Shown piece after piece: positions 1 through 13,500 of a stretch of 64,000 nt of DNA. Position 1 is the stretch's first letter, and each line of letters starts with the position of its first letter. This stretch comes from Cunninghamia lanceolata (lineage: Eukaryota > Streptophyta > Pinopsida > Cupressales > Cupressaceae). Both the position numbers and the translations under genes were made by a program. The stretch lies in assembly GCA_027924645.1 (NCBI GenBank), contig BSBN01000213.1:36892501-36956500 (forward strand), in the 5' to 3' direction. A model generated the notes under the pieces. That model had not been told where the DNA came from. It searched no databases and saw only the letters and a list, made by a program, of their open reading frames with translations.

Positions 1-2331
1 GTGAACCAAAAATTTCTGTTTAATGTATTCTGTTATTAATATTCCTCCTCCAAGAATAATCTAATAATGTTCATTTTGATCTTTCGAAGGATCTTGTAGA
101 TGTTGAAAAAGATGGAGGACAAGAGAAACAAAGTAGTTTGATTTTATGGATACACATTGAACATTTGATAAAAAAATTATGGATTGCAGATAGAAAATAA
201 TGAATCTTCTTTATTTTTTTTGCCTTATTTCTTTTATTTTATCTGTTTAACAGTTAACTTGATTGAAAATTCAAATAGGATTTTGATGACATTTCTATTC
301 TGAATAAACTAGTGGATATATGTTTGGTAAATGATTCTAGTTATTGATTTTATTGATCCCCGATTGATATTTTGATTAAAAAGTAGAATGGTTGTAGACA
401 GAACGTGGTAAAAATCCTACTTGATTTTCTGACACTGATTTTTATGACTGTCTGTTGAGCTGTGACAAAAATCCAATTAGAATTCAGATGACAGTCCTAT
501 TTGGAAAATAGTTCTGTAAATGAAAAGGGTAAATAATTTAAGTCGTCGCATGTTTCATTGCAGTATTGCTCTTCATGGGATTTGGTTTCTATTCTCGGAG
601 GCTTCCAAGTTCCAATGGATGTGGTTTGCAATTAGATGAAATCCTTGTTACCTTGTGGTCTGGTGATTTGTTTCACCACTTTAGCTGTTCTTTACTATGA
701 TGGTTTTTGTTTCTATTCATGAATTGGGGACATCTTGTTTTGGTAGGAGACTGTAATTCTGTCTCAATTATTATGTGCAGTCTTGGGCTACACATTCTAC
801 AGCCTGGGTGGAGGGAACTCCATATAACACAATGTTGAGTGACTTTTGCCAACGCACCCAAGTTAAACTCACTGGAGAGTTGATGCTGATAATGCACTTG
901 GGTTAAACATATGAATGAGAGAGCACAATTTTCAAAGTAACCACATTAAATGGAGAGGAATTAGCACCTAGAATCTTTGGGATCTTGTTATTTCCAATTA
1001 TAGCATATAGATTACTTTTTATTATAAAAGGTCAAACCATTTCCTGCCAATTGGCTGTTGATGTAAACAGCTTCCTGGTATTAACCTGCCATAAATCACT
1101 TTTTAATAAAATTGTGAGAGATGCTTGATATTGCGTGAGGAATATTGGTCCAGACTTGAAAGATATCTGGTGGATGACACTCTAAATTTCTGTAATTCAG
1201 ACGTGCTATAAGTGGAAGCAAATTTTAAACAAGGAATCAGAAACAGAAATGACATTCTTTCATGAGAAATAACCGGGACATAGAACCGTAACACAATATT
1301 ATTAATATGAATGTTGTACAGCTGACATTCACTTGAAAGAGATGAATGTTTGTCTACCTTCTCTACTTAACTCTAACAATTGTGTACCTTCTCTATCTAT
1401 ACACAAACATATGCATAATGGTGTAATAGAAGGCAAAGCAGTAATGGAAGATGACACAGTTGCTCTTCCAGTTGTGTCAAGGAGTAATGGTCAGTTCTGG
1501 CCTACAGGGTGTTGCCCTGCATCCCACAGGGACACTGATCCTCTATGTGCAAGTCATACCCGTCAAGTCATTTTTGGGGTTCTACTGCACAAGGTGAGTG
1601 GACGGTATCAGAGCTGAGTAAATCTAACATGTGTGCCATCATGTCCCAATGAATTGTTGATGCAGCAACCGATGCAGGGCTGAATAGGCTTCAAATGAGT
1701 AGGAGATTGGTTCTGGTGTTGATGCAAAGCATGGATTTGAGTTTAATGTTGATGATGGTCATAGAATTAGAGCTGCCAGCTGGATTGGATATGTATAGGA
1801 TTAATACTAATTACTAACTGCTCCCAGCTTGCCACCTGCTCTGTCAGCACATTCCAGCTTGAAGATGAGGCGTGGATTACTTCATCTTAATGTTGAACGG
1901 ACTTGCAGAGCTGCAGCACTGTTTCCTTAGTGAAGTAGGCAGAAGGCCATGCGTTTTAGGAGAAACAATTTCATTCAAAATGAGTGATTTGAGACTGGGC
2001 TGTCTTCATAGTTTTTTTGTTGTTTGCATCATAAATTGTGTGTCACCCCTTTCAAATTGCTGATCAGTTAATAGGGTGTTCTCAACATGATATCAATTTA
2101 ATGATCACCTACACAAAACAACTATATCTCCAACATAAAATCTCCATACATACACTATGTCAGTTTAAGATAAGAATTCATCATCTTGCCGTTGAAATAG
2201 AGAGAAGAGAGGAGTGCATATACTTAATATGTAAGCAGTAGTTGAGGATAAGATGCATTGTATTCTTTTATGTATAAGAAAATAAGACAAGTCACAAAAT
2301 CATTCTTGAATCATTTGCATAGTTTGTTGAG
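1..2331. other. AT-rich intergenic DNA, no gene recognised
   Basis: No reading frame in this stretch is longer than about 95 codons and none matches a protein family I recognise. The sequence is AT-rich with many stops in all frames. The only structural signal is a possible primer-binding site at 1603-1614, listed separately, which suggests that some of this DNA is an eroded LTR element. Confidence 0.6.
1603..1614 (+). other. Possible retrotransposon primer-binding site (initiator Met tRNA type)
   Basis: CGGTATCAGAGC differs by one base from the TGGTATCAGAGC site used by many plant LTR elements primed by initiator methionine tRNA. No convincing LTR end lies immediately upstream and no gag frame follows. 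It may be a leftover of an old element or a chance match. Confidence 0.3.
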
Positions 2332-2492
2332 TTTACCCACTAACAAATTGCTAGATATATTGCGATGTTTTAGAACATCAAAACACAAAAAATTAGTGCC
2401 TATGGTTTGCATTTACCCTCTAACAAATTGCTAGATATATTGCAGATGTTTTAAAACATCAAAAGACAAAAAATTAGTGCCTATGGTTTACA
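2332..2492. repeat. Two-copy tandem repeat, 80-bp unit
   Basis: The segment starting TTTACCC(A/T)CTAACAAATT is repeated 80 bases later with a few substitutions and one inserted base. In the second copy, GATGTTTTAAAACATC at about 2446-2461 is a perfect 16-base palindrome; the first copy carries an imperfect version. Confidence 0.85.
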
Positions 2493-3652
2493 TTTATCAT
2501 GAAGAGATATATTTTATGTAAACAGCAGCTAAGATACAAATAATTTTCATTAATTAGTCAGGCTCAGGCCTGAAATTTTACATAATTGTGACATATAAGA
2601 TTGCTGAGGGAACTATCACATATCTGTTCTACATCTCTTTCATTATAGTTATTTGAAAGTTTTATATGAATTCACAGCATCACATACTTTCCTTTTTTAG
2701 AAAAGTTAGAGCAATCTCTCTTACCTATATTGGAAAAATTTAAATAGCAAAATGTGTTATTGCTATCATCCCAAAGCTGTTAGGTATAACTCAGCTGCAG
2801 TTGTTGCCATGTTACCTTGGATAACTGTTTAGGCTTTTCCTGCACTGTTACCTAAAACAGTATGAACTACTGATATGAATCTGAAGGATGATCTATGATT
2901 GTACAAGAAAGGCAAATCTCTGTATGAAGGCTATAGGATAACTTAACAGGTAGCCATTTTCTTATAATCTAACCACATATAGTCATGCCATATATTTCTG
3001 GAATGCTCTTCAAGTTTGCTTTCCAGTGATTTTGTCCAGTCATGTCATATGTTGCTGGAATACTTTCAAGCACACATTTTAGTGATTTAGATCCAATCCC
3101 ATGATTTTGTTCATATTTAAGTTGGAGAATAGGTTTACAGGAAGGTCTTAGCTTTACAGTTGCACTCTAGTATCAAAGGGTAGCTCACTGTATCTATCAA
3201 ATATTTGTCCATTAATGTTTGATTGTTATATCTAATTGGAAAGCTCTTGAAATGTGGATTGCAATTTTCTGTAGTTCCATAGTCTTCAAACCATAACTTA
3301 TTTGTGCCTTAAGCAGGTGCTGGTGAGTATTTTCAAATTCTGGATGATGTAGTAGTCTTTCACAAGAGCTTTCATTTGCTCAAGGTAAACAAACTATTGG
3401 GAATGTCGATAAAGCTTGATATGTCAGGAATTAGAATCCTTTGAACAAAGCAATTGGAAACTTATTATCCAAATATTATGATGTTTTTGCTTCAATGGTT
3501 AATCAATTGAGTGGATTCAGAATTGTATTTTAACAACCAAAATTTCACTGTTAACTATTGTTCTCTCACAACATCTTTGATTTCATTTTCTGGGTCAAGA
3601 CAAGATGATGATTATGGCTGGAATACTGAGTAGAGCACTAAGTGGATAAATG
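2493..3652. other. AT-rich DNA, nothing recognised
   Basis: No long reading frame, RNA gene or repeat boundary was recognised here. Two short related phrases containing CATGCCATAT and CATGTCATAT with TGCTGGAAT follow one another at about 2983-3062 and may be an eroded local duplication. Confidence 0.5.
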
Positions 3653-4513
3653 TCATGTCCCCTGTTTCCCGCCAATAATTTTATTATTATTAATAATTAA
3701 AAAATAGTGTTTTTTAACACTAATATATATAATAATTAAAAAATAGTATTTTTTAACACTAATATATATATAAAAAAAACAAAGTAAAATTCAAAATTCA
3801 AAAGTGGCGCTCAATTTGGGACCATGAGACCTATTCCAAATCAGGTATAAAAGCAAGTTTCATTTGATCTTTGGAGCATCCGATTTTGTTGAATTTTCTC
3901 TACTCTTTGAGATTTTGAGCAATCACATCAAGGACACAAATCCTTGATTTCTGATTCACAGAGGTGAGGACGAAACCCCGAACCTCTTCCTTGGCAAATT
4001 CAAATCAGGATTTGTAGCAAGCTAATTTGAGTTATTGTGGAAATTTTAGGAAGATCAGCAATGCCATCTTAACTAGTTGAGTGCACTTTGGAGAGACAAA
4101 CCCCTGCGCCTAGGGTTCACCTCTACACGTGGGGTCAATTGGAGTTATAGCGAATCACTGTGGGAGTGATCTGATCATTGGCTCCCTCCAGATTCACCAG
4201 TCACTCGGCATGTGGATAACTTCCCCATCTTTCACCCAGACTAGAACATACTCTTTCATTTGCAGTGCAAATCAATAATGCCCTGAAAGGAATCCTCATA
4301 GTTGAAGGCGACTAGATCCCAAACCTATCTAGTTGGCGACTTGAAGGAGGCGGCTACAATACACTTTCGGGCAGACATCAGATTAGAGGCAAGGCTTAAC
4401 CATTTCTGTGCATAAAATATAAACAATTTCAAGTTTGAATCAATTGTAGTAAGGCAGTGCTGAGTGCTTATTGTCCAAACTGACATATATAATATATATA
4501 TAGCTAAAGTCTG
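3653..4513 (+). mobile_element. LTR-like fragment with a TATA box
   Basis: The segment opens with TGTCATGTCCCCTG, closely resembling the TGTAATGTCCCCTA start of the LTR that follows. About 195 bases in there is a TATA-type box, GGTATAAAAGC near 3845, followed by a leader-like sequence. No matching 3' end was found; the neighbouring LTR at 4514 probably interrupts or replaces it. It is best read as the promoter half of an old LTR, a reading based on structure only. Confidence 0.45.
3692..3769. repeat. Two-copy tandem repeat, 39-bp unit
   Basis: AATAATTAAAAAATAGT followed by a T-run, AACACTAATATATAT occurs twice in tandem at a 39-base spacing with very few differences. Each unit can fold on AGTGTTTTTTAACACT or its variant. 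Confidence 0.85.
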
Positions 4514-6006
4514 TGTAATGTCCCCTACCTAATATGCCCTAGAAAATTTCAAATATTAAAAACTAGGGTTAGGGTTTCGGAATTACCATTTAAATTGCCT
4601 TCAAATTGCATCGTTCTTGTACTCTAAATCTGCAATCATAACATAGGAAACATAGATACAATATATATATATATATACCTCTTGGAATACAAGTGTTAGA
4701 TAAGATGACCCTGCATATAAACAATAGTCAGATAGATTGATTAACTACTTATTGTCATACCATTACATTTATTCACTCAATTCCATTATAGTGGGGATGG
4801 CAAGACATTCATTGGCACATGATACCTCCATGTAGGCCCTTACGGGGGGCATGGCAGGTCGCATGTTCGGTTCCCCTCATACAAGCCCTAATGGGGGCTT
4901 TGGTAGGATCCAAGCTGTCATACAAAGCCTCCATAAGGTCCCTTCCGGGAGGTATGGCAGGGGTGCAGATCAGACTTGCCCCCAAACAGGCCCTTAGGGG
5001 GTAATGGTAGGATTTCTTGTCCATTTCCTACTTGTCATCCCCCTATGATGGATGAGTTGATAATAATAACAATAAAATATTCATATGGATTCTAATCCGA
5101 CCTGTCACACAATATTCTGTATGATGTTCAATAATATAATGATCTTGAATATATATATATTATATATATATATGTTTGTAGATCTGATTCTGCGATTTAT
5201 GATGAGACGGTCTGCCTTTTATATTCCACAGTTCAATGGTTCTTTTATATTCTAATTGCTTGCTGCTTGCTGCCTGTTCTTCCTTCTATCGAATGGCTTA
5301 TTATATGTCTTCATCGAGTACCCTTTGGGAATGGTGGTGACCATTCCTAGAATCGTACCCCTTTGAAGATTCTTAGCGTTGCCTCATGACAGTGATTTAT
5401 TAATACCTTTTTAGATCATTAGCGCTGCCTTATATGACAGCGATTTGTTAACACATAACCACTTTTCTTTTATAATAAAGATCTCTTCTTGATCCCGATC
5501 GGGATGTAAACATTTAGTCTAAACAAATATAGTAAATCACAATTGTGTTAATGCTCTAATGCCAAGAACATATGGAATCAATGTGTATCGAATAAGGGAC
5601 GACTTAGGGTGGGTTTATGACAGTCCACTCTTGATTTCTATAATGGTGTCACCTTATGTGCTCTATTGAACTATCTAATTTTGGAGTGCAGAGTTGTATC
5701 TTTGTAACTTGGGAGTTCTCTGACAGTTTCCCTGACATATATTTGAGTTGCTGGGTATATCAGCCTGCTTATTTTGATGATACAACACTGTGGGACTGCT
5801 ATTTCCAGTATGCAGTAGTGAATTTTAATTAATGTTTGTTCACTGATCTATATTGTGGATAGATTAATCAAAATCTGAGTTACTTCTAATCTCCATGGGG
5901 TTTGAATGAATTTGGTATGTGCTACAAGTAGCAAGAAAGGTCTTAATAACACATTTCAGTTTTCCAAAACCCTAGATCAGAGATTTAATAACCATAGGAC
6001 ATTACA
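4514..6006. mobile_element. LTR, 1,493 bp, possibly a solo LTR
   Basis: The ends are perfect 10-base inverted repeats, TGTAATGTCC at 4514-4523 and GGACATTACA at 5997-6006, giving the canonical TG...CA ends of an LTR. No primer-binding site follows either end and no polypurine tract precedes either, which fits a solo LTR left by recombination between paired LTRs. The flanking bases (GTCTG and CTAAA) do not form a clear target duplication, so it is old or incomplete. Orientation cannot be fixed because both strands begin TGTAATGTCC. It contains a diverged internal repeat, a telomere-like AGGGTTAGGGTTT motif near 4564 and the perfect palindrome ATCCCGATCGGGAT at 5492-5505. Confidence 0.75.
4827..5010. 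repeat. Diverged G-rich internal repeat inside the LTR
   Basis: Variants of AGGCCCTTA-GGGGG followed by ATGGCAGG or TGGTAGG recur about every 45-60 bases (near 4832, 4889, 4940 and 4996). Each unit is partly self-complementary around CCC...GGG. The segment is clearly richer in G and C than its surroundings. Confidence 0.6.
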
Positions 6007-6119
6007 CTAAATGTTGGCATGATCTATTTTGGAGATAGGGCTGTAAGAGCAAAACCGTATTTGAAAAATCAAATGCATCTCTGCTATTTTTTGTTGATAA
6101 TTTATGCTGAAAACCATCA

Positions 6120-7870
6120 TTATAAGGAGTTAGGTGCATATATCAATTATGCAAACCGAAGAGCAAGTAGTAGAGAAGGCATTCTTAGATCAACTTGTTT
6201 CTCTTCTTAGTGTGAATGCTCTCAAACAAGCTCTGCTTGTGCTCACACTCAGAATTGCTATACGGATGGCACAAAACATGGAGGGCTCCATAATTTCCCC
6301 ACCCCAAATCTACAAATAAGACAGTAATAATGTGATCTTCTCTGTGCATGTGGTGAGACCTCCCCCATAACCTTCTCATTGACCTTAAAGGAATTGGAAA
6401 AGGGAAAGTTGGATTTTAAGTAGTACTCCATTGCATGTATTGGTTGATGGAGCTCCTTGTTTTATATCTGATCACATATACATCAAATGACTTTCATATT
6501 TTCTTTTATCTACCATAAAAATGTTGGATGGCCTCCTTGGTCCTATCCATTGTCTCACAAAGATATCTCATTGGCATTTATTGCTATCAACCAAATGTAG
6601 AACTTTGACCAAAGTTTCTTTCACCTAAATTAGTTTGAATTTGCAAATAAATAATTAAAATTAACAGAAAAATTGAAAACTAACCAAAAAAAATTAAAGA
6701 ATTAAAAATTCACAAGTTTGTTAGTAGGTTACCTTCAGGATCTCTTCTATGCTCTTTATGAACACATCATCAAACACTATCTTTGTGATCTTCCCCCTTT
6801 CCATGTTCCTAGGATATAGAGATCCCAACCGACAAGTTCTCACAGACGTTTGCTTAAGAGATTGCTGTGCTGCTACAATGCTCTGCAATGTGATGAAGTT
6901 TGTGGTGAATCCTTTGACCCCCGATTAGACAATCTCCTTTTCTTTGGTGTTCTCTGTTATCAAACTAACGTGTGGTTGTAGATAACTTTTGTAATGAACG
7001 TTGTATCTTCAATCATACTTTTCACCCATCCAATTTTCCCAGTGTCCTCAAATATGAGATCCATGCAACGGGCAGCACAAGGGGTCCAAAAAATGGTGGG
7101 ATGTTTCTCTTGAAGAAGTCACTTTGGTGCTATATGTGCTGCTGTATTGTCAGTCTTAGCTTGGACGACATTTTCAACCCCCACTTCTAGGACCACAGTG
7201 CCCACTAAATTTTACAAAATCTCTGCATTCTTCACATTCTGGGAGGCAGCTACAGACTTCAAGAACACCAACGTGACACTAGAAAATTCATCAATTTTTG
7301 ATTCCTGCCATCCATCCACCCATATGACAAATCCTATAGCCCTTTTTGTGTTACATTCTTTTTTGATCTTTTACTATCACCTATATATTTTTTGCAGCTT
7401 CCTCTAGCAAGGGTCCAGTGAGATTTTGAGGAGTTAGTGCTTTAAACCTTGCACCAGCAACAATTAATACATTTACCAATGCCTCCCGATATGGGATTTT
7501 TACCACATTGATTGCAGTTGCTATAATACAAAAAAAATAGCAAAATCCATCCTTGTTTTGTGGTGCTTCTCTTGGTTCCAATCAGTAAATTCAAGTGAAG
7601 GTTGCACACTTGGAACACCGAGGAATAAAGAAGTGCATTGAAATTAATTAGCTCGAACTCTCTTTAGTGGATGAGTGGTGAATCCATGGGCCAATGATAG
7701 TGTCTCTTTTTGAATCAGGTGGGGAATTCTTGATGGTTGCAATCACTTCCCCTGTTGTTTATCTTTTTGTTCTTCTCCTCATATGTAGAAAGTAGGAAAT
7801 TCATCTCTCGTGTCACTTCCTCCTCCACTTGATTGCACAACTTAAAATTTTAGCCAGGGATTCATCCAAG
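6120..7870 (-). pseudogene. hAT-family transposase pseudogene (DUF659 plus hAT dimerisation region)
   Basis: Reading leftward on the minus strand, pieces of a plant hAT transposase of the DUF659 type appear in order but in several frames. At about 7500-7430 is AGARFKALTPQNLTGPLLEE, the usual start of the domain. Further on come a GWMAG tract (wild-type members have GWTD), a FLKSV-like tract and, near 7170-7000, a VEN-V--DN-A pattern followed by FWTPCAA-C-DL and EDTGKIGWVK. Around 6600-6480, VKVLHLVDSNK and later DKRKYE match the middle of the family. At about 6260-6185, C-H--SLFESIHTKKRNKL is the C-terminal dimerisation motif, where functional proteins read C-R--S-FE-IH-KKRNRL. Frameshifts and stops break it throughout, so it cannot make transposase. 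No terminal inverted repeats were found. Its lower end lies about 110 bases from the LTR at 6006. Confidence 0.85.
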
Positions 7871-8208
7871 GTGATGATTTTTTCCTATACTAAACTCACA
7901 ATAGTTATAGGTCATCATGCTCTTGACCAAACCTAGTGTGCCATGCTTCCAAGTGGGGACCCTTGCTGCCTTGCATAGTGCATTGCATTGATAGCTCATA
8001 GAACACTTTAGAGAAAGTAAAAAAGAACAAGAACAATTTAGCATCAGGGAATAAGAAAGAGAAAATGACAAAAACAAAATAGAAAAAAATTAGGGAAGCA
8101 CTTCTCAAATTGAACCCTAACTGTTGATGAATCCTTCCTATAGTCGGTCATAATTGTAGTCGGCCGTAGTTGGCCAAATAAATAATCATAAATCAATTAG
8201 TGTTGTTA

Positions 8209-8475
8209 TGTTAGGAGTGTTATCGGGAATTAACCCCGACGGTTGGATAGTTATAGAGTCGTTGCCAACGGTTGGTATCTCAACCAACCTTGGCCAAGTT
8301 ATATATTGGCTTAATACTTTGTAGTCGGGGCGACCCCACAGCATTGTAACATTGTAGTGGAATACTGATATATTCAATGAATGGGAACAATGCTTTATTC
8401 TGTGCAATGCTGTTATAATTTCATGCTCTGTGTTATGCACTATACTACTTAATTCTGTTTACTTCATATTCTGTG
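8209..8475 (+). mobile_element. Copia-type LTR fragment
   Basis: The segment begins TGTTAGGAGTGTTATCGGG, a typical Copia LTR opening, continues through CCAACGGTTGGTATCTCAACC and a TATA-like AGTTATATATTGG near 8297, and then has the R/U5 style CATTGTAACATTGTAGTGG and ATATTCAATGAATGGG. The right end is uncertain and no primer-binding site or gag frame follows. It is called from overall LTR architecture. Confidence 0.55.
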
Positions 8476-10112
8476 AAACACACCATATTGCGGTAAACAC
8501 TTCCAATCTGATGATGATCACTTCATAACAATTAAGAAACAAAGACAAACTGGTATAACCATGTTTGCTTGGTGAAAACAAAGGAAGAAATGGCAAAAAA
8601 CACAAAATGCAGGGCTTTAAAACTTCATGGCAGCATTTTTTTGATAATAGTAAGTCCTTGGCATAGACCTTATGAATCAAGGCTGTGTGCTTGCTGAATT
8701 TGTGCAGAAACTTGTTTTGTGAGCCGCAGGCAAGCAACTTGCTTGTCAAAGTTGCTTATGAGTTAGGTGAGTACTTGTCAACTTCTGATTCTATGGTTTC
8801 AACTTCAACTTCAACTTCATTTGATTCTACCTTTGAGCTAAGTGTAAAAATCCTTTTATACTTTTAGGAGGTGAATCACTTTGATAGGCATTTGCTTGTC
8901 TACGAGGTGTGAAGCAAGATCATGTGAGGAAGGTCATGCATTTATTGAGATCATGCTGTATATTGTAATACAATTCTTCAGGAAATAAAAAATCCTTTAT
9001 TTTCCCTGATGATGGTTCCTATAGATGGATCCAAAATGTCAAGATTTTGTACTTCATATGCAGTGTATCTGGAATTGTCAACTTCAAAAGATCATTTGGG
9101 TTGATCTCCTTTGCCGATGATCAAGCCTGTCAATGTCATTCAAATTCTCTCCCTTCCAGCTGAGCAAATAAATGACCTAGTATATAGTCAAGGAGATCAA
9201 GAATGGTAATGTGCTCTAGGCTTAATTGATCAATAGGTCAAACAGACTGAACATTAGGATCAGATAACCAGGAGAGCACTCAACCAATGTCAGGTTGCTA
9301 AGGAAGAGGATGGAAATAAACCCCTCCTACTCTTTATCAAACAATCTTTTCGACCTTGCAGCCAAGCCATAAATATTCTCTCCAATCAGCAGAGTGCCTA
9401 CTTTGACATAAAAGACATAGCAGAGAAATTTACCTTGAGTTTTAGGATGAGCTCATTAATGTTGTTGGAATGAATGGTGTTCCCGTCATTTCAATATTTG
9501 GACAAAAGAGGATCTTCTTCAGATCCTTGCTCCCCTGTCATACAGATTTTTTATATGCCTTCTATTAGAATATGGAACTCACTATATTAGAAATGCTATC
9601 GCCCGTAAGCTTCAGAGGAGATCAAACAATAGGGAGATAAGAGATAGTCTATCCTCAACCTTGTAACTGTTCCTTGCTTTGAGCTTTTTTCGAGTGATTA
9701 AATTGCTATATCTACCAAACATAGTGAGAGCAGCCATGGAATACAAAATGGATTTCAACAATTCTTGTGTACTGACTTAGTATCATGACACTGCATTCTA
9801 GATATGAGAGTTACACCATAGCTTGGCCTGTTACCAACTCTCTGTTCTTATTTCATGATAGTAATTTTTCTTACGATAATCCCAAGTTTAAGAAAGCCCC
9901 GAGGGAATGGGTTGGTTCTGCTTGAGAACTGAAAATGAAGTTCCCATTTCATGTGGTTCTTTCCTCTGAATCTGAGAGATTCACTGTCCTGTAAATAGCA
10001 ATGCTTTCCTCATCCGGATGATGGATCACGGAGTTTCATGGACTCTGGAAATATCATGTCTTTGATTGGCAATGTAGGTGTTGAGGTCCTGCCCTTCCAT
10101 AATGTTAGGTTA
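8476..10112. other. No gene recognised
   Basis: Only short reading frames occur and none resembles a known protein. A short CTTCAA triplication near 8800 is the only simple repeat. Some may be the internal region of the Copia element to the left, but no gag or pol motif is visible. Confidence 0.5.
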
Positions 10113-10528
10113 AATGGCAGCTTTCCCCCATTCCATCTGCATCTGTACAGTACAAGCAATCTGGATTTAACTGTCCAAGGGTTATGTGTTGCCAAACAAA
10201 ATTTATAACTTATGCTACAACCTAGGCATTTGAATGGTCAGATTCACTTGTCCATTACAGTATGAGTGGCATGAATGTAAAGTCTCAATGGGAAATCTGT
10301 TAAATTCTCATTTAAAAGATAATGGCAGCTTTCCCCCATTTCATCTGCATCTGTACAGTACAAGCAATCTAGATTCAACTGTCCAAGGGTTATGTGTTGC
10401 CAAACAAAATTTGTAACTTATGCTACAACCTAGGCATTTGAATGGTCAGATTCACTTGTCCATTACAGTATGAGTGGCATGAATGTAAAGTCTCAATGGG
10501 AAATCTGTAAAATTCTTATTTAAAAGAT
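10113..10528. repeat. Two-copy tandem duplication, 208-bp unit
   Basis: The block starting AATGGCAGCTTTCCCCCATT at 10113 is repeated immediately from 10321, with only a handful of differences over 208 bases (for example TTCCATCTGC against TTTCATCTGC). The high identity in otherwise decayed DNA points to a recent duplication. Neither copy has a convincing coding frame. Confidence 0.95.
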
Positions 10529-13500
10529 AAGATCATACCTACTTATGGTGTGAAAGATACTATATAGATGAGCATTTAAATAAACATTTGGGTGGTTATG
10601 GAGTTAAAACACCATTTTAATGAGCACATCATGAGCGTCTAAGCTATTATACATCCCCAGTTCATTTAGAGGGCTTTATGAATACTATTATGTTTCTAAG
10701 AGATCATACACCCTTGTCATGACATATGCAATGGACAAAAGGCTACATTTTTGGGTAAGAAATGTGAGGAAGATTTCATTAAATATATACAGTTCTTCAC
10801 TTGATGTCATACTTTTCTTATTCCCAAATACCTCAAGGAGACTATCATGCAACAAATCTGTGCAAGAAGTACAACATATACAGCATCATTTAAGCTTCAC
10901 TTTCTTTGCTTCATGCTTCCTAATCCATTATTTAATTCTGGAACAACAACATACTTGTGCATGCATCAGAAATAACAAAGGAGAGAAATGTGAGAGTTTT
11001 GGGTTACAAGGTGCACCGGAGTGTGTTCCCACCAAAGGTTGTAGCCAAGAGTGGACATCATTCCTCTCAACCTTAGATGAGCTATCCTTGCGACCCCTGA
11101 GCCAAGGGTCCACAACAGTCTAAGCAAGGAATCATCTAAAAAACTCTACTTGGGATTTCAACAACCACACAGGAAAATACAGCAGTGCTTGTAGAGTCTA
11201 AACTTCAACACTTTAGCAGAAAGCGGTTCATCACTTTCCAAGCAAGACACTCATAAACACAATAAACACTGGTAACCTCCACTGGCACAGTAATTTGTAA
11301 GGGACCAACCAGTACAGCAGAACTTAACCAGACAAAACCAGAGTTCTTAGAACTCCAAAAGCAGTATTTTAAAGAGTAATGGTGATGAGCTTCAGTCTCA
11401 GAACACTGTGCAGATGCAATTAGAAAATGAGAAACCCATAATCAAGCTTACCATAGCATAAATCACAGAAACAAACCAAAAGACAGTCAAGGTAAAGGAA
11501 TCAAGCTCACAAATGGAACTGTACAAAAAATTCTAGCCAAACCATTGGCGAAATACAGCTGCTGGATCAAGCCACAATCCATGAAAATCACCCTCAATGC
11601 AAAAATTTCAAGCCGCTACAGTCAAGCAGGAAAAAGGCTAAAATCTTCAAATGAAAAAAGCAATGCAACCACAACAAGTAAGAAATTGATTTCAGTGAAG
11701 TGCAATTAGCTTGGGAGTTGCATCAATCAAAGTGGCAGAATTTGAAGTTTGAATAGCTGGAATAAAGATCCATTCAGAATGGGTACAGAAGAATTGAGAG
11801 TTAATAGAGTTGGAAAAATCAGAGATCATCTACATTTGCACAGTAAAGGAAACACAAATATTGATCATATTATTGAGTTGATTCAGGAATGTATTACAAA
11901 TATGGCTTTTATAAAGCCTTTCAAATATAACCTCCCAAACTACCATCTTACTGGAATACAACTAATTATTTAATAACAATAGACTACAAGTCACTAAGGT
12001 GACTTTATTAATGTAAACCTTAATATTCTAACAAATAGTGAAGGTGACTCACTAATGGTGGTTGCTTTCTAAATTCAGAAGAATCACTGCTTTGCATGGA
12101 TTTGAAGCTATGACAATCACTTGACAGAGGCAAATATGGTTCAAAGCCATTTCACTAAATTAGAGCTACATCATAGGGATAAAGTGGTACAAAGCCATTT
12201 CAACCTAGGAGTTCAATTTATCAGAAGGGCGGTTTCTAGTGAGCCAGTCGCCTCACTTTCCATAGCTGCCCACAACTCATCCAAATGGCAGAAGCTTTGC
12301 AAAAGTTTTCATTATTACAAGGGAGCAATTCAGTTGTAGGATTGAAGAAGATAAATCAGAAACATTCAGCAAAATATATCTAAGCAAGCTTCTATCAGTT
12401 GCTTAATACACTTGACATTTTCAACATGGTTAAACGGTAAACCGGAATGTATGCCATCTTGATTGCTGAGAATTACTACAAGTTGTCTGGCAAGATACTG
12501 AGAAGAGGCCGTGTTTATGGACACCAGATGAATCTAAAAGACTATATATTAGTGGCTGTGAGGCTTATTGCAAAGAGCAAGTTGGCCAAGTGCTCCACCT
12601 CCATTGTTAGAATCAAACCATCTGTTCAAACTCCTGTATTGATTAATTTACATTTACAACCATCGACTTCACAAGGAACACCTACAAATTCTACAGCTTC
12701 TTGCCACTTACAACCAAAGGTAACCAGAGGATGGAAAAATATTTACAATCTGGCTTATGGAATAAAATATCCACGAACACTGAGACAATGGAAATGTTTG
12801 GGAATAGAATAGATTTGAAGGCTATGGAGTGAAGGTTTGATGAAGTAGCAATATAATCAGAATAAAATATGCTGAAAGCCCTTAAAGAATGCATAGTAAA
12901 GCATCTTGCAATGACACTGTGTAAACTGAACACTTCATTGCATATGTTTTTGTCACCGTTACACTGAAGAGATTTTCTGCCCCTTAACGTAACACCTATA
13001 GTAGTTTATGGCTTTTAAAACTTTAAGCAGGTGGAAATCCGGTATCTTGCTTAGATAATCTAGCAGCAGTCACAGGAGCTACCACTAGCATTTCCTAGGA
13101 ATTCTAAGCCTTTATTTCAGATTAGAGTTGAAGTTAATCCTTCATTACGCTTTGAAACTTCTGGTTTTGTCACAAGAGAAGGCTTTTAGGATTTTATGTA
13201 ACAATTCCTATGTTGGATTATTAAGGTGTTGGTTATTAAAGATTATTATACAGTGTTATATTCTTGCACCTCAGGTTATTTTTTTGTTCAAAATGGTTTT
13301 GTATATTTGAAAGGGTTTATCCTCAAGAATTACTATACTCTAGTTTTGTTAGGAAAACGTGTTTTTGGGATGTAATATCTGTTTTTTAAACATGCAATTT
13401 TTTATTTTTATTTTCTGGTAGCTATTGTGAGTGCTATTCTATATGTGCTGATTTCTTAAACATTATCATGTCACTCATGGCTGGGGATCCAGAATGTTGT

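Noticed and set aside
5150..5175. TA-rich run as an origin or promoter
   Set aside because: It is a simple AT microsatellite inside an LTR, with no supporting motifs.
7862..8108. BED zinc finger of the hAT transposase
   Set aside because: Cys residues are present, but no C--C...H...H pattern could be supported, so the pseudogene call stops at about 7870.
10719..11123. A 134-codon frame as a possible gene
   Set aside because: No domain is visible, the composition matches the surroundings, and an antisense frame covers part of it. Treated as chance.
12447..12812. A 121-codon frame as a possible gene
   Set aside because: There is no recognised domain, no codon-use contrast with neighbours, and frames of this length occur by chance over 64 kb.
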